This document shows positions 12,152 to 24,135 of a stretch of DNA of 64,000 bases, piece by piece; within the stretch, counting starts at the first letter, position 1, and each line of letters begins with the position of its first letter. Below the pieces are notes generated by a model that saw only the letters and a list, made by a program, of their open reading frames with translations, made no database searches and had not been told where the DNA came from. The position numbers and the translations under genes were made by a program. Source of the DNA: Diadema setosum (Eukaryota > Echinodermata > Echinoidea > Diadematoida > Diadematidae); NCBI RefSeq assembly GCF_964275005.1, contig NC_092685.1, positions 14,640,571 through 14,704,570 on the forward strand, given 5' to 3'.

Positions 12152-12317
12152 GATGTGTCCCTCGGTGCTCCTCTACCTTCTGAGCGTGGTGCCCTGTATG
12201 TGGCTGCTTCAGCTCAACCTCTACAGTGACCGCATCGAGTACAGAGACGAGAACAACCTCGATTCGTGCGTGGCCGAAACCTCCTACAACGAATCCACGC
12301 TGGAAGCCGTGCAGGGG
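12152..12317 (+). CDS. TMEM26: TMEM26-like membrane protein, coding exon 2
   Basis: Follows the acceptor TTTTGCAACTAG. The first base completes the tryptophan codon begun in exon 1, then 55 codons end in phase 0 at a GTGAGT donor. The exon encodes the third membrane segment (VLLYLLSVVPCMWLLQL), which corresponds to the vertebrate FLYLISIVPSLWLLEL segment. A polar luminal or cytoplasmic loop follows (NLDSCVAETSYNESTLEA) with an NES glycosylation sequon. This loop is shorter than in vertebrate TMEM26, accounting for most of the difference in length. Confidence 0.92.
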
Positions 12318-13515
12318 GTGAGTGCCGAATTTTATACTTCACTAATCATTGCTAATTGTATATCCTCCGTCATATCATGGATACAATGATAATGCCAGAT
12401 GGATGGTGAAGAAATAAGGTACTGGCAGATGGATGATCAAAAAAGGCATAACGACGTCAATAACTCTTGCACGGGAGAAGAATTAATTTGTTTAAAGTCG
12501 CCTTTTAAATGTGTGTAATCACGCAACGCGTTATGTCTTATAATCTCACGCTGTGTGTTTGTATTGGTCGCGTCTGTTATAGTCTGCTCCATTGATTGTG
12601 TTTCGCATTCGTGTGGGGTAATCACGAAAAAAGCGCCTCGGCGTGTTTTAAGTGAGAAGACGCGGGAGAGCAGGTTGTTTTGAGATTAATTGCCTCGCAG
12701 CTCCAATTCAAATTATCAACCCCCCCCCCCCCCTCTCTCTCTCTCTTCCACTGCCCGAGTCTATTGAATTCTTCGAAACACCATAATGAGCTTATGTGTC
12801 GTGACTCGATGCAGAAGCATCGTATCGTAAGCGAAAAAAAGTACTTTCCTATAGCATAGTGTTGACTAAATAACAATGTCGATACAGCCGACGCAAATAT
12901 CATATTCAAGTGTGTATACTCACATGTGTGTGTATTTGTTCATTTAAGCGATTGCAAATGATCATGCACTCAATTAAATCAGGGGGGTGACGCAGCCTCC
13001 CTGATTAAATTAGCAAATCAAAAGATACATGATATCAACATTTTAAGATAGTGCAAATAAAACATCATTCCCGAGGTCTCATTTGCAAAGAACAATGTTA
13101 TCACATTAACAAAAATGCTGTACACCAAATCATGTACATTATTTGCTGTGTTAGATAAATGAAAGAAAACTGGTATTGAATTCATGCTTCGTTTCATGAT
13201 TCTGATACTGGACAATATCGACAGATTTTACGTTAATTTAGACGTCTTCATTCTTTTTGTTGTTGTTGTTGCATTCTTCATGATTCAATATGAGCTGCTA
13301 ACAACAACATTTACAACAAATATTCATTTTTAGGGCCTTAGTCTTCAAGATGCCCCCCCCCCCAAAAAAAATAGCATTCATATTTTCTGCAGCAAGCTTG
13401 TTAAATGTCAATATTTTTGCGGGACAAAACTGAAATCCTAATTCCTAGAGTGCTGCAAAATTCATATTTCCAATGATGAGTGTTGATTTTCCTTCCTTGT
13501 TCTTCCCTGATGCAG

Positions 13516-14175
13516 GTTACCATCCCAGTGTCGCTGTCCAGTGATAAATGGGTGCTGGTCTTCGAACTCACCATCCTCTTTCTGCTCATCATGGGTCGCT
13601 GGCTGCTGCCGAAAGGGGCGCTAACTCGTGACCAGCTCTCCCAACTTCTCCTCGTCTACGTCGGCATGGCGGCCGACATCCTCGAGTTCAGTCTGGAGAG
13701 CCTCAAGGAGCCGACGGTCTTCTGCAACCTCACCCTCATCATCATCGTCCTCATCATTTGGAGCTGGAGCCTTACGCAGTTCACGCTGGTGCTGACGTCG
13801 GTGGCCGGTAAGCGGCGGAGGGTGGTGCTGCAGGACGGCAGCCGGAGCTGCTCGGAGGAGTGCTGCAGCTGCTGTATGTGCTGCCAGAATGAGATGTGGT
13901 CGATGATCATCACGCTGCTTATGCAGGACATTCCGTTCCTCGCCATGCGGCTCTACCTCATGATCCAATTCAACGTGTTCAACATTATGATGGTCTTCTT
14001 CACCTGCAAGAACGTCCTGGTCATCCTCCTGCAGGGCTACCGCATGATGATCCTCTGCGGGAATAACGAGGTCGCCCCCGAGGACGACACGGACGAGGAA
14101 GCGAATGCAGACGACGCCCGGAACTCGCCGCCCGAAGCACCTGATAAAGCTATGGTGGTTGTCGAAAGCAAATAA
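13516..14175 (+). CDS. TMEM26: TMEM26-like membrane protein, terminal coding exon
   Basis: Begins in phase 0 after a CCCTGATGCAG acceptor and runs 219 codons to TAA. It carries the most conserved family block, MGRWLLPKGALTRDQLSQL, followed by VGMAADILEF. This is nearly identical to the vertebrate sequence. Five further hydrophobic segments give eight in the whole protein, the family's number: about WVLVFELTILFLLIMG, LLVYVGMAADILEF, LTLIIIVLIIWSWSL, IITLLMQDIPFLAMRL and NIMMVFFTCKNVLVILLQ. A cysteine-rich loop (CSEECCSCCMCC) lies between segments six and seven, and an acidic cytoplasmic tail follows. The complete protein is about 338 aa against about 368 in humans. The exon is visibly more GC-rich than its surroundings. 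Confidence 0.95.
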   Translation, partial: VTIPVSLSSDKWVLVFELTILFLLIMGRWLLPKGALTRDQLSQLLLVYVGMAADILEFSLESLKEPTVFCNLTLIIIVLIIWSWSLTQFTLVLTSVAGKRRRVVLQDGSRSCSEECCSCCMCCQNEMWSMIITLLMQDIPFLAMRLYLMIQFNVFNIMMVFFTCKNVLVILLQGYRMMILCGNNEVAPEDDTDEEANADDARNSPPEAPDKAMVVVESK

Positions 14176-16178
14176 ACAATTGGAACGTTTGCTTTAAAAA
14201 ATCGTGTCTCGGGCAGAGTCCGTTGATTCTGTGACAGTTATTGATAGCCTGCCCTTGCACTGGTTCTTGCCCTTCGAATTCATCCGACTGACGACGAGTT
14301 GAGGCTTAGTTGATTTCGATGGACTGATAATAGCAGGTTTGAACTTGAAAATTTTGACAATCACTATGCCCGAAAGCGACAGTAGAATGCAAATCCAGTA
14401 GTGATGACTCGTCTGTGAAACATCATACGTTCCTTGAAGCGAGGAAAGAGTACTTATGGAATATATTTTGACACTCTTTGATCCTTCGTTTCACCAGAAA
14501 TATCTCATTGAATTTTTTGTCTACCGTTGGATCAGTTTTGATACTCCTTTAAAATATCTCTAAGCCTTTGAGTAGCTTTCAATCTTATACACACAGACAT
14601 GAGTGAACTTTTGTCTTTCATACATGTACAGTGTATATCTGTTCGCACTTGTGTAAGAGTGTGTGATAATATAGTGCAAAATTATATGGGAACTTCAAAG
14701 GCAGCTACCGTTTGACGTCTTCACTAGCAGTTACTTTTCCGTGTGTGTTTTCGAAAAAAGGAATCATCGTATGTAATGTTGAAATATTTGCTCATCTTCA
14801 AATAACCAATGTTAGTGTTATCTCACTTTCATGTTATAATGGTATTTCATTATCACCTTGATATTTCTTGTTATTCAAGTATGCCAGTATTGTTGATAAT
14901 CCTGCCTATATGTGATGTGATCACTTTTTTTTCTTTGTAATCCATTCAACATTAACCACTTCTCTAAGTCACACTGTTACTAATCGTACTTGACATACGA
15001 AATTTCAAAATCCTTTATAGTTGCCACTCAACTCGTTTGTGATGGAAACCAGTTCAGTGATAAAGGACAGACTGTTGTTTGATGTTACAGCGTTACTCAT
15101 TTACAGTGCAGCTTCGCCATTATTATGCCCGGTAGACAAACAAACTTTTATTATGGAGATTTGATTTACGGTTAAGCGAGCTAAAATATATATGTATATA
15201 GCGTGGAAGAGAACTACAGCAAGCTTTCTCGGAAATATCATTGGCCAATTGGCCATTTGGTCATTACATGACAACCGATGATAACTTACTGTCCTGTCAC
15301 ACAAGCAATCATGCCACGTTCTCAGACGTCGCTCTATAATGACAACCAATAAGTGTTTGATTTAATGAACGCAACGGTAAAGATCCATGCTATTAGGGAC
15401 AGCCATGGTGTCTTGTTTTCCATGAGCATCTCCTCGTAACCTCTGATGGTCAATAACTCATACCAGTGTTCACTGAGAAAAATGATACAAGCTAATTTCG
15501 ACAAAAACAATCACACATACAGTAGAAATAGTCCAATAGCTCTCTGAACTGAGATGATGTACACGTACATTTACAAATCAATCCATATGAAAATTAAATC
15601 GAATGCATGTGTTGTAGAGTTTGTTCTTTCGACTTTATCTTGGAAACATACTATTGTTGTGATCCAGGGGACAATATTGTAATCTTGTGCCACCAGAAGT
15701 GCCGAATGTACTGTCTTTCAGTTGTTGCTGCAACGTGATGGGCGTCCGGCATTTTCTATGAAACCTTTATTGTTCTGGAAGTTATTGCCCCAAAACTCCG
15801 ACTGGTTGTAAGTTGTGCATGATAATGATATTGATGTATACTGTGCATAAATTGTAAATAGTCATAACATTGAGACGTGTTTTTACTGAAATTGTACAGG
15901 AATGTCTAAAAGATGTGAATGCAAAAGATATATAACTTAATTCGATTAAAAAAAAAAGAATCGTTGAATAAAATATGACAATCTGTATGCTCCGTCTGTT
16001 TGTGATTATTCTCTTTTCAGTGGTCATAGCCCTCAAAATAATGTACATTGAAGCCTCCCCCCCCCCCCATTTCTACCAAGTCTCGACGCATGCAATCCCA
16101 CGTGTCAGTATTCATCAGAACAGCAGATATAAAACTACGTATGCTGTTGGCGGAGCTAAACACACATGAACAGCATTT
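14176..16178 (+). other. TMEM26 3' untranslated region and downstream DNA
   Basis: An AATAAA overlaps the stop codon (14171-14176), which is too early to serve the gene well. A better placed AATAAA is at 15967-15972. The 1.8 kb between contains no exon or recognisable repeat and is best read as a long 3' untranslated region. Confidence 0.45.
15967..15972 (+). terminator. Candidate polyadenylation signal for TMEM26
   Basis: AATAAA hexamer in an AT-rich context about 1.8 kb after the stop codon. This is sequence-based only; no transcript was seen. Confidence 0.35.
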
Positions 16179-16669
16179 CTTAAAAGAAGAAATCCACCCA
16201 AAAATGTGTAAACTTCCAAAGAAAGAGAAAGTATTCCCTACAGAATGATACAAAAATAAAAAAAAAAAAAAATCGGATAAGAAATAAGGAAGATATGACG
16301 TTTTGAAAGTCACATTTTTTTTTCGGAAAACATACCAAGATATATCAGAGTTAGCATTTGTTCTCTTTTATTTTGGGTGGTTTTAAGACATGCAAGTTTT
16401 ATATTTGTACAGCTGAAATATGAGATTTTTGTTATTTCTGTATATGAAATGAATAAGAAATTGTAAGAGCATGACATCGTCAACTTGCTGATTTGAATAT
16501 TCATGAGGACTGGTCAAGAAATGTTTTCCGAAAAAAATGTGAAATTTCAAAATGTCATACCTTCCTCATTTCTTACCCGATTTTTGTCATTTTTGTATCA
16601 ATCTGTAGGGAATATTTTTCTCTTTCTTTTAAAATGTGTTTATTTTTGGGGTGAATTTCCTCTTTATAA
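16179..16669. mobile_element. MITE with long imperfect inverted repeats
   Basis: The left arm runs through AAATCCACCCAAAAATGTGT, TATTCCCTACAGA, ATCGGATAAGAAATAAGG and ATATGACGTTTTGAAA. The right arm repeats all of these blocks inverted (TTTCAAAATGTCAT, CCTTCCTCATTTCTTACCCG, TCTGTAGGGAATA, GGGGTGAATTTCC). Arms are about 150 bp. No coding capacity. Confidence 0.75.
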
Positions 16670-17564
16670 CGTCTATTCATAATTATCACCGACTTTTCTG
16701 AGTCAATAGTAAGTAGATGGCCCAAGAGTGATGGGGCTTACTGCTTGAAATAGATGTTGCAATTGCAGCCGGAATAACCTATAATATCTGTCATGAGATG
16801 CCAAAATAGATCAATATTATTTTGATAGAGAGGAAAAAATCGATTGAAGAAATAAATAAAGACATGATCAGAGCAACAAAATGTGGGAGAAAGGGGAATA
16901 AATGAGCCAAAACAAATCACTTAATTCCCCTATAGAGAGTCATCTTTTTTTCTTTCTTTAAAGGATACTCAAAAACATATCGTGAAGTGGTCTAGATAGA
17001 TAACGCAGCATGATTTCGTTCAACATAACCAAATCAATTTAATAAGTCTCATTGCAAGCATGGAGTATAGTATGTAACTATCTCGTTTCCAGTCTCTGTC
17101 ATTTTTATATCATGCTTATTCTTTGACTATAAGCTACGCTCGTCATTCATAAAAAGATCAGGAAATTGAGCGCCAGTGACGAATAGACCTTGACCCAGAA
17201 TCAAATTAATGGCACTTTCTACGCGGATGACAGAGGTTTGTCGTGGATGTCTAGCTTTTGCTAATGTGTATGTCTTTTATCTTATTTTATTTTTCTTGTT
17301 TAGTCCCGTTCGATTATAAATACTGGTTTCGTAAACACCTCTGTCGGCAGATACCAGCGAGTCATTCAGTATAAGTAATATTGGTGCGCCTGCAACGTTC
17401 CCTAATTTATGCCGATAGTAATTTTCCACTGTGCTTGCCACTGCACACATTCGATCTTCGTTCAGCGCAATTTACACACGCACTTAATTAGCCGCTTATT
17501 ATAGTGAAAAGTTGCCGAATCACTGCTTCAGGTGTCTTGTGAAGCGGAAGGGTCATCGTATACT
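16670..17564. other. Intergenic DNA, nothing recognised
   Basis: AT-rich, without recognisable exon, repeat end or RNA gene. Confidence 0.5.
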
Positions 17565-17820
17565 GGGGTCCGTTTCATGAAAGTCTTAAGAGAGACTTTC
17601 TCTCTCCTAAGTCACACTTAGGAGAGACTTTGCTAAAAACCGTTTCATGAAAAAGCTATCGCATAAAGCTATCACATAAACTCAGACTTAGGAGAGACTT
17701 TTTCCACAAACCATTTCATGAACGAAGCTAGCACATAAAGTCTCTCCTAACTTGGCAAAGCTATCACATAAATCTAGGAGTGGTCAGGAGCACTCCTAAG
17801 TTTATGTGATAGCTTTTTCA

Positions 17821-19160
17821 GAGAGCCATTGTATCAAACTTTTTTCTCATTTTTGGAGAAATTGACCCCAAATTTGGCATGTGTGACCACTGTCAAAGGT
17901 AGATGTGAAAGACATCTTTTTCGTTAATATCGCGTAATTCTTTGCCATGGCAACGACATATTTTCATAAAAATCATACAAATTATTGTGGATTACACTAC
18001 TACACTCAGTTTTAAAGCAATGCAGTTGAAATTCAGCATAGAATCAGATCAAAGTAATGTGTAGTTGTGCAAGACGCTTTTTTCCGTGTGTGGATGTGAA
18101 GAAATCTGTTGCCATGGCAACAAGTTTTTTCTATACCAATCATACAAAGAAATATGTGGATTGATCTAACTTCGTATAGTTTTTCAGCATTTGACCTAAA
18201 TTTTGGCACATGTGACCGCTACAGTATGTAGATGTGCAGAACTAATCTTTTGTTGATGTTGAACAATGCGTTGCCATGGTAACAGCATTTTTTTCACTTA
18301 AAAGCACCTAAAAATATTGTGAATTCAGATAAATTTGTCAGTCTTTGAGCAATGGCTTGAAATTTGGCACATGTGACCGGTATAGTACGTAGATGTGCAA
18401 ACTTCATTTTTCGTCATTGTTGAACAATGCGTTGCCATGGTAACAACAGACTTTGAATAAAAAGCATACAAAACTATTGTGGATTCAGCCATCTCCCTCA
18501 GCTTTTGAGCATTTGGCTTTAAATTTGGCACATGTGACCACTATGATATGCAGTTGTGCAAACTTCAATCTTTCATAGATATGGAACATTGTGTTGCCAT
18601 GGTAACAGCATTTTCAATGAATATAATACAAAAAATTTGTGGATTCAGTTTACTCCTTCAGTATTTGAGCATTTTACTTGAAATTTGGCACATGAGACTG
18701 CTAAAGTACATTGACTGATGTGCGAATTTCTTCTTTGATCGTTGTCAATGTGTTGCCATGGTAACAGAGTATTTTGAATGAAAATCATATAAAAATACTG
18801 TGGATTCAGCTAACTTCCTCAGCTTTTGAGCATTTGACTTGATATTTGACACATGTGACAGTCATAATATGTATTTGTGCAAACCTTTCTTTCAAATTTT
18901 CTTCCATTAATATTGGACAGTGTGTTGCCATGGTAACATCATTTTTTATGAAAATCATAGACTTACCAGTTTATTCATCCAACTCCCTCAGTTTTTGAGC
19001 ACTTGAATTGCGATACGTAATTATGACACATATGACGAACAGATTTTTTTAATGAACAAAACACAACTTTATTCAATGTTGAACAATGCGTTCCCATGGT
19101 AACAACTTTAAAAAAAAAAATAAAACCGTATAAAGTTAGTGCTGGTTGAACGAACTCCCT
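17821..19160. repeat. Tandem array, eight units of about 163 bp, each with an X-box-like palindrome
   Basis: Eight diverged units share the phrases GCATTTGACTTGAAATTTGG, CACATGTGACC, AATRTTGAACAATGYG and ATTGTGGATTCAGC. The best conserved part is a 14-bp palindrome GTTGCCATGGYAAC at 17941 (one mismatch), 18108, 18270, 18431, 18593, 18752, 18924 and 19090 (one mismatch). Spacing is 158-172 bp. The motif is the consensus binding site of RFX transcription factors. Whether it is bound is unknown. Confidence 0.85.
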
Positions 19161-19349
19161 CAGTTGGAGGGGGGGGGGGGTAAAAATCACATGAAGTAAT
19201 AGTTCAAGTTTCTGCAGGTATTCATGGTTTCATACTTGGATTTGATTTTACTCATCAATTGCCACAATTGAAACACATTTCATTTAAAGATGCAGAATGA
19301 CAAGCGCCGATAATGATTCATTCACCACTATCAATTTCATACTCATTAA

Positions 19350-20282
19350 CCCTATAAAGCCCAAGCTATTTTGACCCTTCCCAGGCCCAAGGGGGGGGGG
19401 CACATTGTGCCCCCTATATAACTTTGTTATTGTTTGATGTCTCATCGTCATATTTGGCACATGGGTAGAGCAACTCATACTCTACATGACCGCATACTTG
19501 AGTTTTTTCAAGGTCACCCATAGAGGGCGCTATTTATCAAAATATAAAGAAATACATAGGAAATATGCTAAAAACATGATTTTTCTGTATGATTTCTTTA
19601 TCCCCAGTATATATGTCTTATCATAGACCAATATTTTTCATATTTGCCACAAATGATGTGCAAGTCAAAGCTGATTATTTGTTATGGTTGAAATTTCTCA
19701 AGGTCAGAGACCTATGATGTATTGTTTGGGATAGGTACATGCATAGTAATCATATTTCATATTCCCATAATACTGGAATTTTAAGTTTGCAGATTGATAA
19801 TGTGATAAACAAATGATATTAGAGGTATAACTTGGGTGAAGGAATCAAAATGACACAAAATAGAACGTCAATCTTTGGAAAATACTGTTATTTTCAAGCA
19901 TCTCTATTATATCTATTGTTTTATGCTGTTGGCACAGAAAAACAAAGGAAATAATAGGAAAAACATTTCAAGGCCATAATTACTTCACATTCTGCTTCTT
20001 CAGCAAATTTCAGCCAAGAAACGCCCATTTCATACATTATAATATTGTAAATTTGAATTGGAACAGAAAAATACGCAAAAATCTGACTGACATGGTTGTC
20101 AGTTTATGGTTGCCATGGCAACCAGCAATATCAAATATAGCTAAATTATATATCAAAATGTTTGGAATAAGATTTTAGGAAAAGTCACCAAATTTGGTTA
20201 AAATTGGATAAAGGGCGAAGGAGTGGCGAATGAAAATCTGGTAGGGGGCACAATGTGCCCCCCCCCCTTGGGCTTTATAGGG
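19350..20282. mobile_element. piggyBac-type non-autonomous element
   Basis: Flanked on both sides by TTAA (19346-19349 and 20283-20286). Ends are CCCTATAAAGCCCAAG and its exact inverse CTTGGGCTTTATAGGG. Just inside lie a G-run/C-run and the palindrome GGGGGCACAWTGTGCCCCC. TTAA duplications with CCCT/AGGG termini are diagnostic of piggyBac elements. At 933 bp with no open frame of note it is a deletion derivative. Its interior also carries one perfect GTTGCCATGGCAAC motif (20109-20122). Confidence 0.85.
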
Positions 20283-20286
20283 TTAA

Positions 20287-21388
20287 TATTAGTTCTACAC
20301 AATTTAACTACATGTCATGTGACAGATTATGTAACTGCAGAAACTATTGAAACAGTTTTCAAATTTTAATATTCTGGTTGCCTGATTCATTGGAAAATCT
20401 GATCTTGAAAACATGTATTTCATTATTCAATATCGTCATAATCAGAGCACAATTATCATAACCACAATGATGATACTGGTTAGAGTCTTTGTGAAATTAT
20501 TATCACTCACAGTATTCTCTGGTGTTACACTCTACTTCATTTCTACATAATAACTTATTCTTAATTATATCTTTCTGATCAAATTATAATTGCCCGCATA
20601 GATATAATTTTCTAACTTGGTTACATAAAGTTTGCCGTCACACGCCTGGAAACAATAACAAAAATAATGCACTGCAACGTTCACTGATGTATTTATGTTT
20701 GGATCACTTATACCTCAACACATCTTTCATAATCATTTGAAATATTTTCATGGTTTATTAATCAAATTGTGAAAGCAGCTGAACTTCAAGCAATTCTATC
20801 ATTGCAAATATTTGGTAAGCAAACAATGATATGTGTTGCAATCCACTCTTTTTGCACTCTGAGGTTCCCTACATCAGAATACTAATTATGATAATAGTAG
20901 TAATAATAATGACCTTGTCTACTACACAATAGCTTTTATTCATCAAAGCAATCAGAAATCAGACTGTTATGTCCTGACAGAGATTTGCATTCGTCCATTT
21001 TAAAATGGTTTCTTCCACTTTACTATAAATCTTCTTTTCGGTTTTTTTTAAATCTTTTTTTATTTATTTATTTTTTTTAGTGTGCTTCGATTCACCCGTT
21101 TGCTTTTCACCGACTTTTTTGCATGCTTAGCTGTTCTGTTTTGCTTTGCAATGCATTTGTTTCTCTTTTCTTCTAAGGGGGATTTGTCTCATTTCTGGTT
21201 TTGGTTAATGCCTGGCAAAGCACTTATGCCATCACCTATGGACTCGTCTATGACAAAATTCTGAGTGAAGTTCAGCAGTCAAACTGCAATAGTCTGATTG
21301 TAGCTTCATATCTAACACTGCAATTGTGACTCTGCATCACAAAACCCCCAAAAAGTCACAAAAAGTCACCAAACATGGATTTCTGGTT
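20287..21388. other. AT-rich DNA, nothing recognised
   Basis: No gene recognised. An exon-like repeat unit is discussed separately just before the next MITE (about 21255-21345). Confidence 0.5.
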
Positions 21389-21716
21389 AAAGGGATGGTG
21401 TAGTTTTGGTTGAGACCTGGTTTCAGATTTTTTTTTGTGTGTGATATAATGAGAAACCTCTTCTGAAATATGAAAGGGCACATAATTCCAAGAAGAATTC
21501 AATGTTTACTTAATGAAATTGGTTTTGAAATGGCTGAAATATGCAAAATAAAGCGATTCCTAATAAAAGGTGGAACCAACCTTTCATTAGAATCGCTTTT
21601 ACTTTGTTTTACTTTGTTTTTGGATGTCTCAGCCATTTCAAAATCGATTTTCATCAAATGAACTTTGAATTCCTCTGAGAATGGTATGCTCTGTAACACT
21701 TCATTAGTGGTTTCTT
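21389..21716. mobile_element. Palindromic MITE, copy 2 of the 9634 family
   Basis: The core CCTAATAAAAGGTGG is followed by the inverse AACCTTTCATTAG, and the flanking CATTTCAAAA/TTTTGAAATG arms also match. It aligns with the copy inside TMEM26 intron 1 over its whole length. Confidence 0.65.
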
Positions 21717-22029
21717 AATATCTTAAAAAGCTCAATATAAAAGCTTAATATCTAAAAACTCAATCCTCTTTATGAAAGAGCAGACTCTAAGATTTAAAAT
21801 GATGTACAACTCAATTCAGATGGACTCTCCTAACCTATTTGTATATTAGAAAAGCACAACCTCTGCAAACTCATAATCCTTTCCATATTAGTTCTGACTT
21901 CCAGTTGTTTTGCTGGTTGTGAAACATTGATGTGTATACTACGTAAAAGATTACAGCCGAAATAATTAATGAAATCATTGTGATGTTCATATTATTTCAC
22001 ACTGTATTTTACAAATGAATGATTTCATT

Positions 22030-22540
22030 CTTTCAGAATGGTCCGTTATAATGAGGAAGAGATAGTCGTAAAAAGGATCACGAATTCAACCATGTCGTGT
22101 ACCTTTCAAGGACACATGTACAAAATGCAAAGAGATTTTGGGGAGAAAAATACAAAATGCATTTTCAACCCCTGCTAGTGCAAGCATCATGGAATACAGC
22201 CTAAATAATTAATAATGTAATCATTGCGATCCCGCTGGGCGCACACAGCGTAAAATAAGTTTAATAATGCATGTTACTCTGCTTGCACCCATGTTCAGAA
22301 AAAAAAGTAACAAATGTTTTTAATACAATGTGATTTTGTTGATTAAAATTTTATACTGTGTTTCACAAATGATATTTTCATTCTTTCAGAATGGTTCAAT
22401 ACACGAGGAAGAGATAGGTGTAGAAAGGATTACGAATTCAACCCTGTCGTGCACTTTTCGAGAAGGCATGCACAACACACGCGAAGAGATTTTTCAGAAG
22501 AAAAACAAAGAACGCGTTTTCAACCCCTTCTTTTTTTTTA
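22030..22540. repeat. Two diverged copies of an exon-like segment, about 345 bp apart
   Basis: Copy one (about 22015-22180) and copy two (about 22365-22530) share TTTCATTCTTTCAGAATGGT, GAGGAAGAGATAG, AAAGGATYACGAATTCAACC, TGTCGTG and TTTTCAACCCC. Each has a pyrimidine tract and CAG before the similar part, as at a splice acceptor. Copy two has an open frame of about 50 codons (HEEEIGVERITNSTLSCTF); copy one has a related peptide in frame. I do not recognise the family. Confidence 0.45.
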
Positions 22541-22689
22541 ATTCTTTTGGTATCAACTCACAAATGATTCCTTTTTATTCTTTCTCAATGATAATGATCC
22601 ATTTACTTGTGTAATAACAACACAAAGACTGCTCATAAGTTTGATTGCTTGGTATATGTGACTCCATGCTTATGTTTTCTTTGTTTTAG

Positions 22690-22771
22690 TGCGTACGGTT
22701 ATAACGAGGAACCGGTTATAACGAGGCAATATTGGCGGTCCCACGGACCTCGTTATAACGGGGTTTCACTG
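22690..22771. mobile_element. One end of a pogo/Tigger-like element
   Basis: The right end CGTTATAACGGGGTTTCACTG is followed by TATA, and GTTATAACGAGG phrases precede it. The termini resemble those of the complete element at 25440-25625. A matching left terminus was not found nearby. Confidence 0.4.
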
Positions 22772-22799
22772 TATATACATTGATTTTGAAAGATTAAAT

Positions 22800-22801
22800 T
22801 C

Positions 22802-22832
<31 letters not shown>

Positions 22833-24135
22833 TTTACAGCGGTAAAAACTATCATATGTTGCATTCAACCTGTCTGCATCACCCTCGGCAAGCTCCATGC
22901 CTTGAGAATCTATATGAAAGAAAAAAGAAATACAAATATGGAAAAAAAAATATTGGTTACATACTGAAATTTTATGACACGCCATTCATCCCCTCTGCCT
23001 GACATTATACAGAGCGTTAAAATATGTGGGCTTACAGTTGAATGAATACACACACGACTGGCACACATATCATTACACAGAACTACTTTTCAGCAATTTC
23101 TTATACAGTATATTAGAAACAGTTTAACAGCATCTACGAAAAAAAAAAACTAAGAAAATCGTCTGGGATGTCATACACAAGAATTAGTGTAGCAGATTCT
23201 TCCTGATAACAAAAAAGGTGTGACACAGACTCAAAATGAGAATGTGCTTGTGACTTTAAACACTCGTCTGACAGAACGTTATACATTCATGACTTTTTAA
23301 AAAGGATTGTAACTTATGTCAGGCAAGCTGGGGGTTCCAAAATAAACAGAAAGATGATTCAATGGGTTATGCAATAAATCAGCTGCATTGCTATGTCAGT
23401 GCGTTAATCAACTAATGTAAGCCGTACAGAATTCCCAATTGTGGCTGATATAGACATAAACATTAAATAAACTACCAACTGGGGTGTATAAATGCACTAA
23501 TTTCTTCATTTCTCGTATGGAACAGTTCACATATAGAGGTGACATTGTTTGTCCACCAAGTCTACAATAATTGCTAAAATAAGAAAGACCGAATTACCTG
23601 TAACTGATATGTCATCAACAGAGGTTGCCCTTTTTCAACTGTTATTCAAGTTGTTTATTTTGTAAAATCTTTATACTTTCAAGTTTAATTTGAGAAAAGC
23701 ATACCTGTGTTCTGTCGTAGATAAGATGCTGCTATACAGTTTGTAGTCCAATTGCAGTCTGACTCTGACCTGGGTGAAGTTCAGCTGCAGTTGTCTGTCC
23801 CAAGGCTTGGTGAGGTTCAGCTCTCTTCAGGCCTTTGGGTGTGCAAATATAAGAACAGTTAAATACCATACAAACAGAAACATCGGATGCACAAATGGGA
23901 TAGTTGGAAAATATTTGAGATGAGTGTACATCTTTATTAAAACAAGCAATAATAACAAAATGTTCATTAATAATTATCAATTTTTAAAGATATATTATGT
24001 GAACAACAAGTTGTAATTGCCAGTTTTCAAAGTTTGAATCACTATGTAATGAGCCCCTGTTAGCAAATTGTAAGAGTATGAGGTAATTTTAGTAATGAAT
24101 GAGAGGGGAAATTCATAACAAGCATTCACTTTATT
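22800..24135. other. AT-rich DNA with (TA)n tract
   Basis: (TA)n lies at about 22804-22832. One exon-like repeat unit, about 23750-23830, is described in the findings. No named gene. Confidence 0.5.

Noticed and set aside
13621-13968. Minus-strand frames in the TMEM26 terminal exon
   Set aside because: Antisense shadows of a strongly conserved plus-strand exon.
17821-19160. CRISPR-like array of repeats and spacers
   Set aside because: Units are diverged along their full ~163 bp with a conserved 14-bp palindrome, and the genome is clearly animal. This is a satellite-type tandem repeat.
22330-22614. Frame of 94 codons as a gene of its own
   Set aside because: Only the middle part is shared with the duplicate at about 22015-22180; the ends are low-complexity, so it was kept as an exon-like repeat only.
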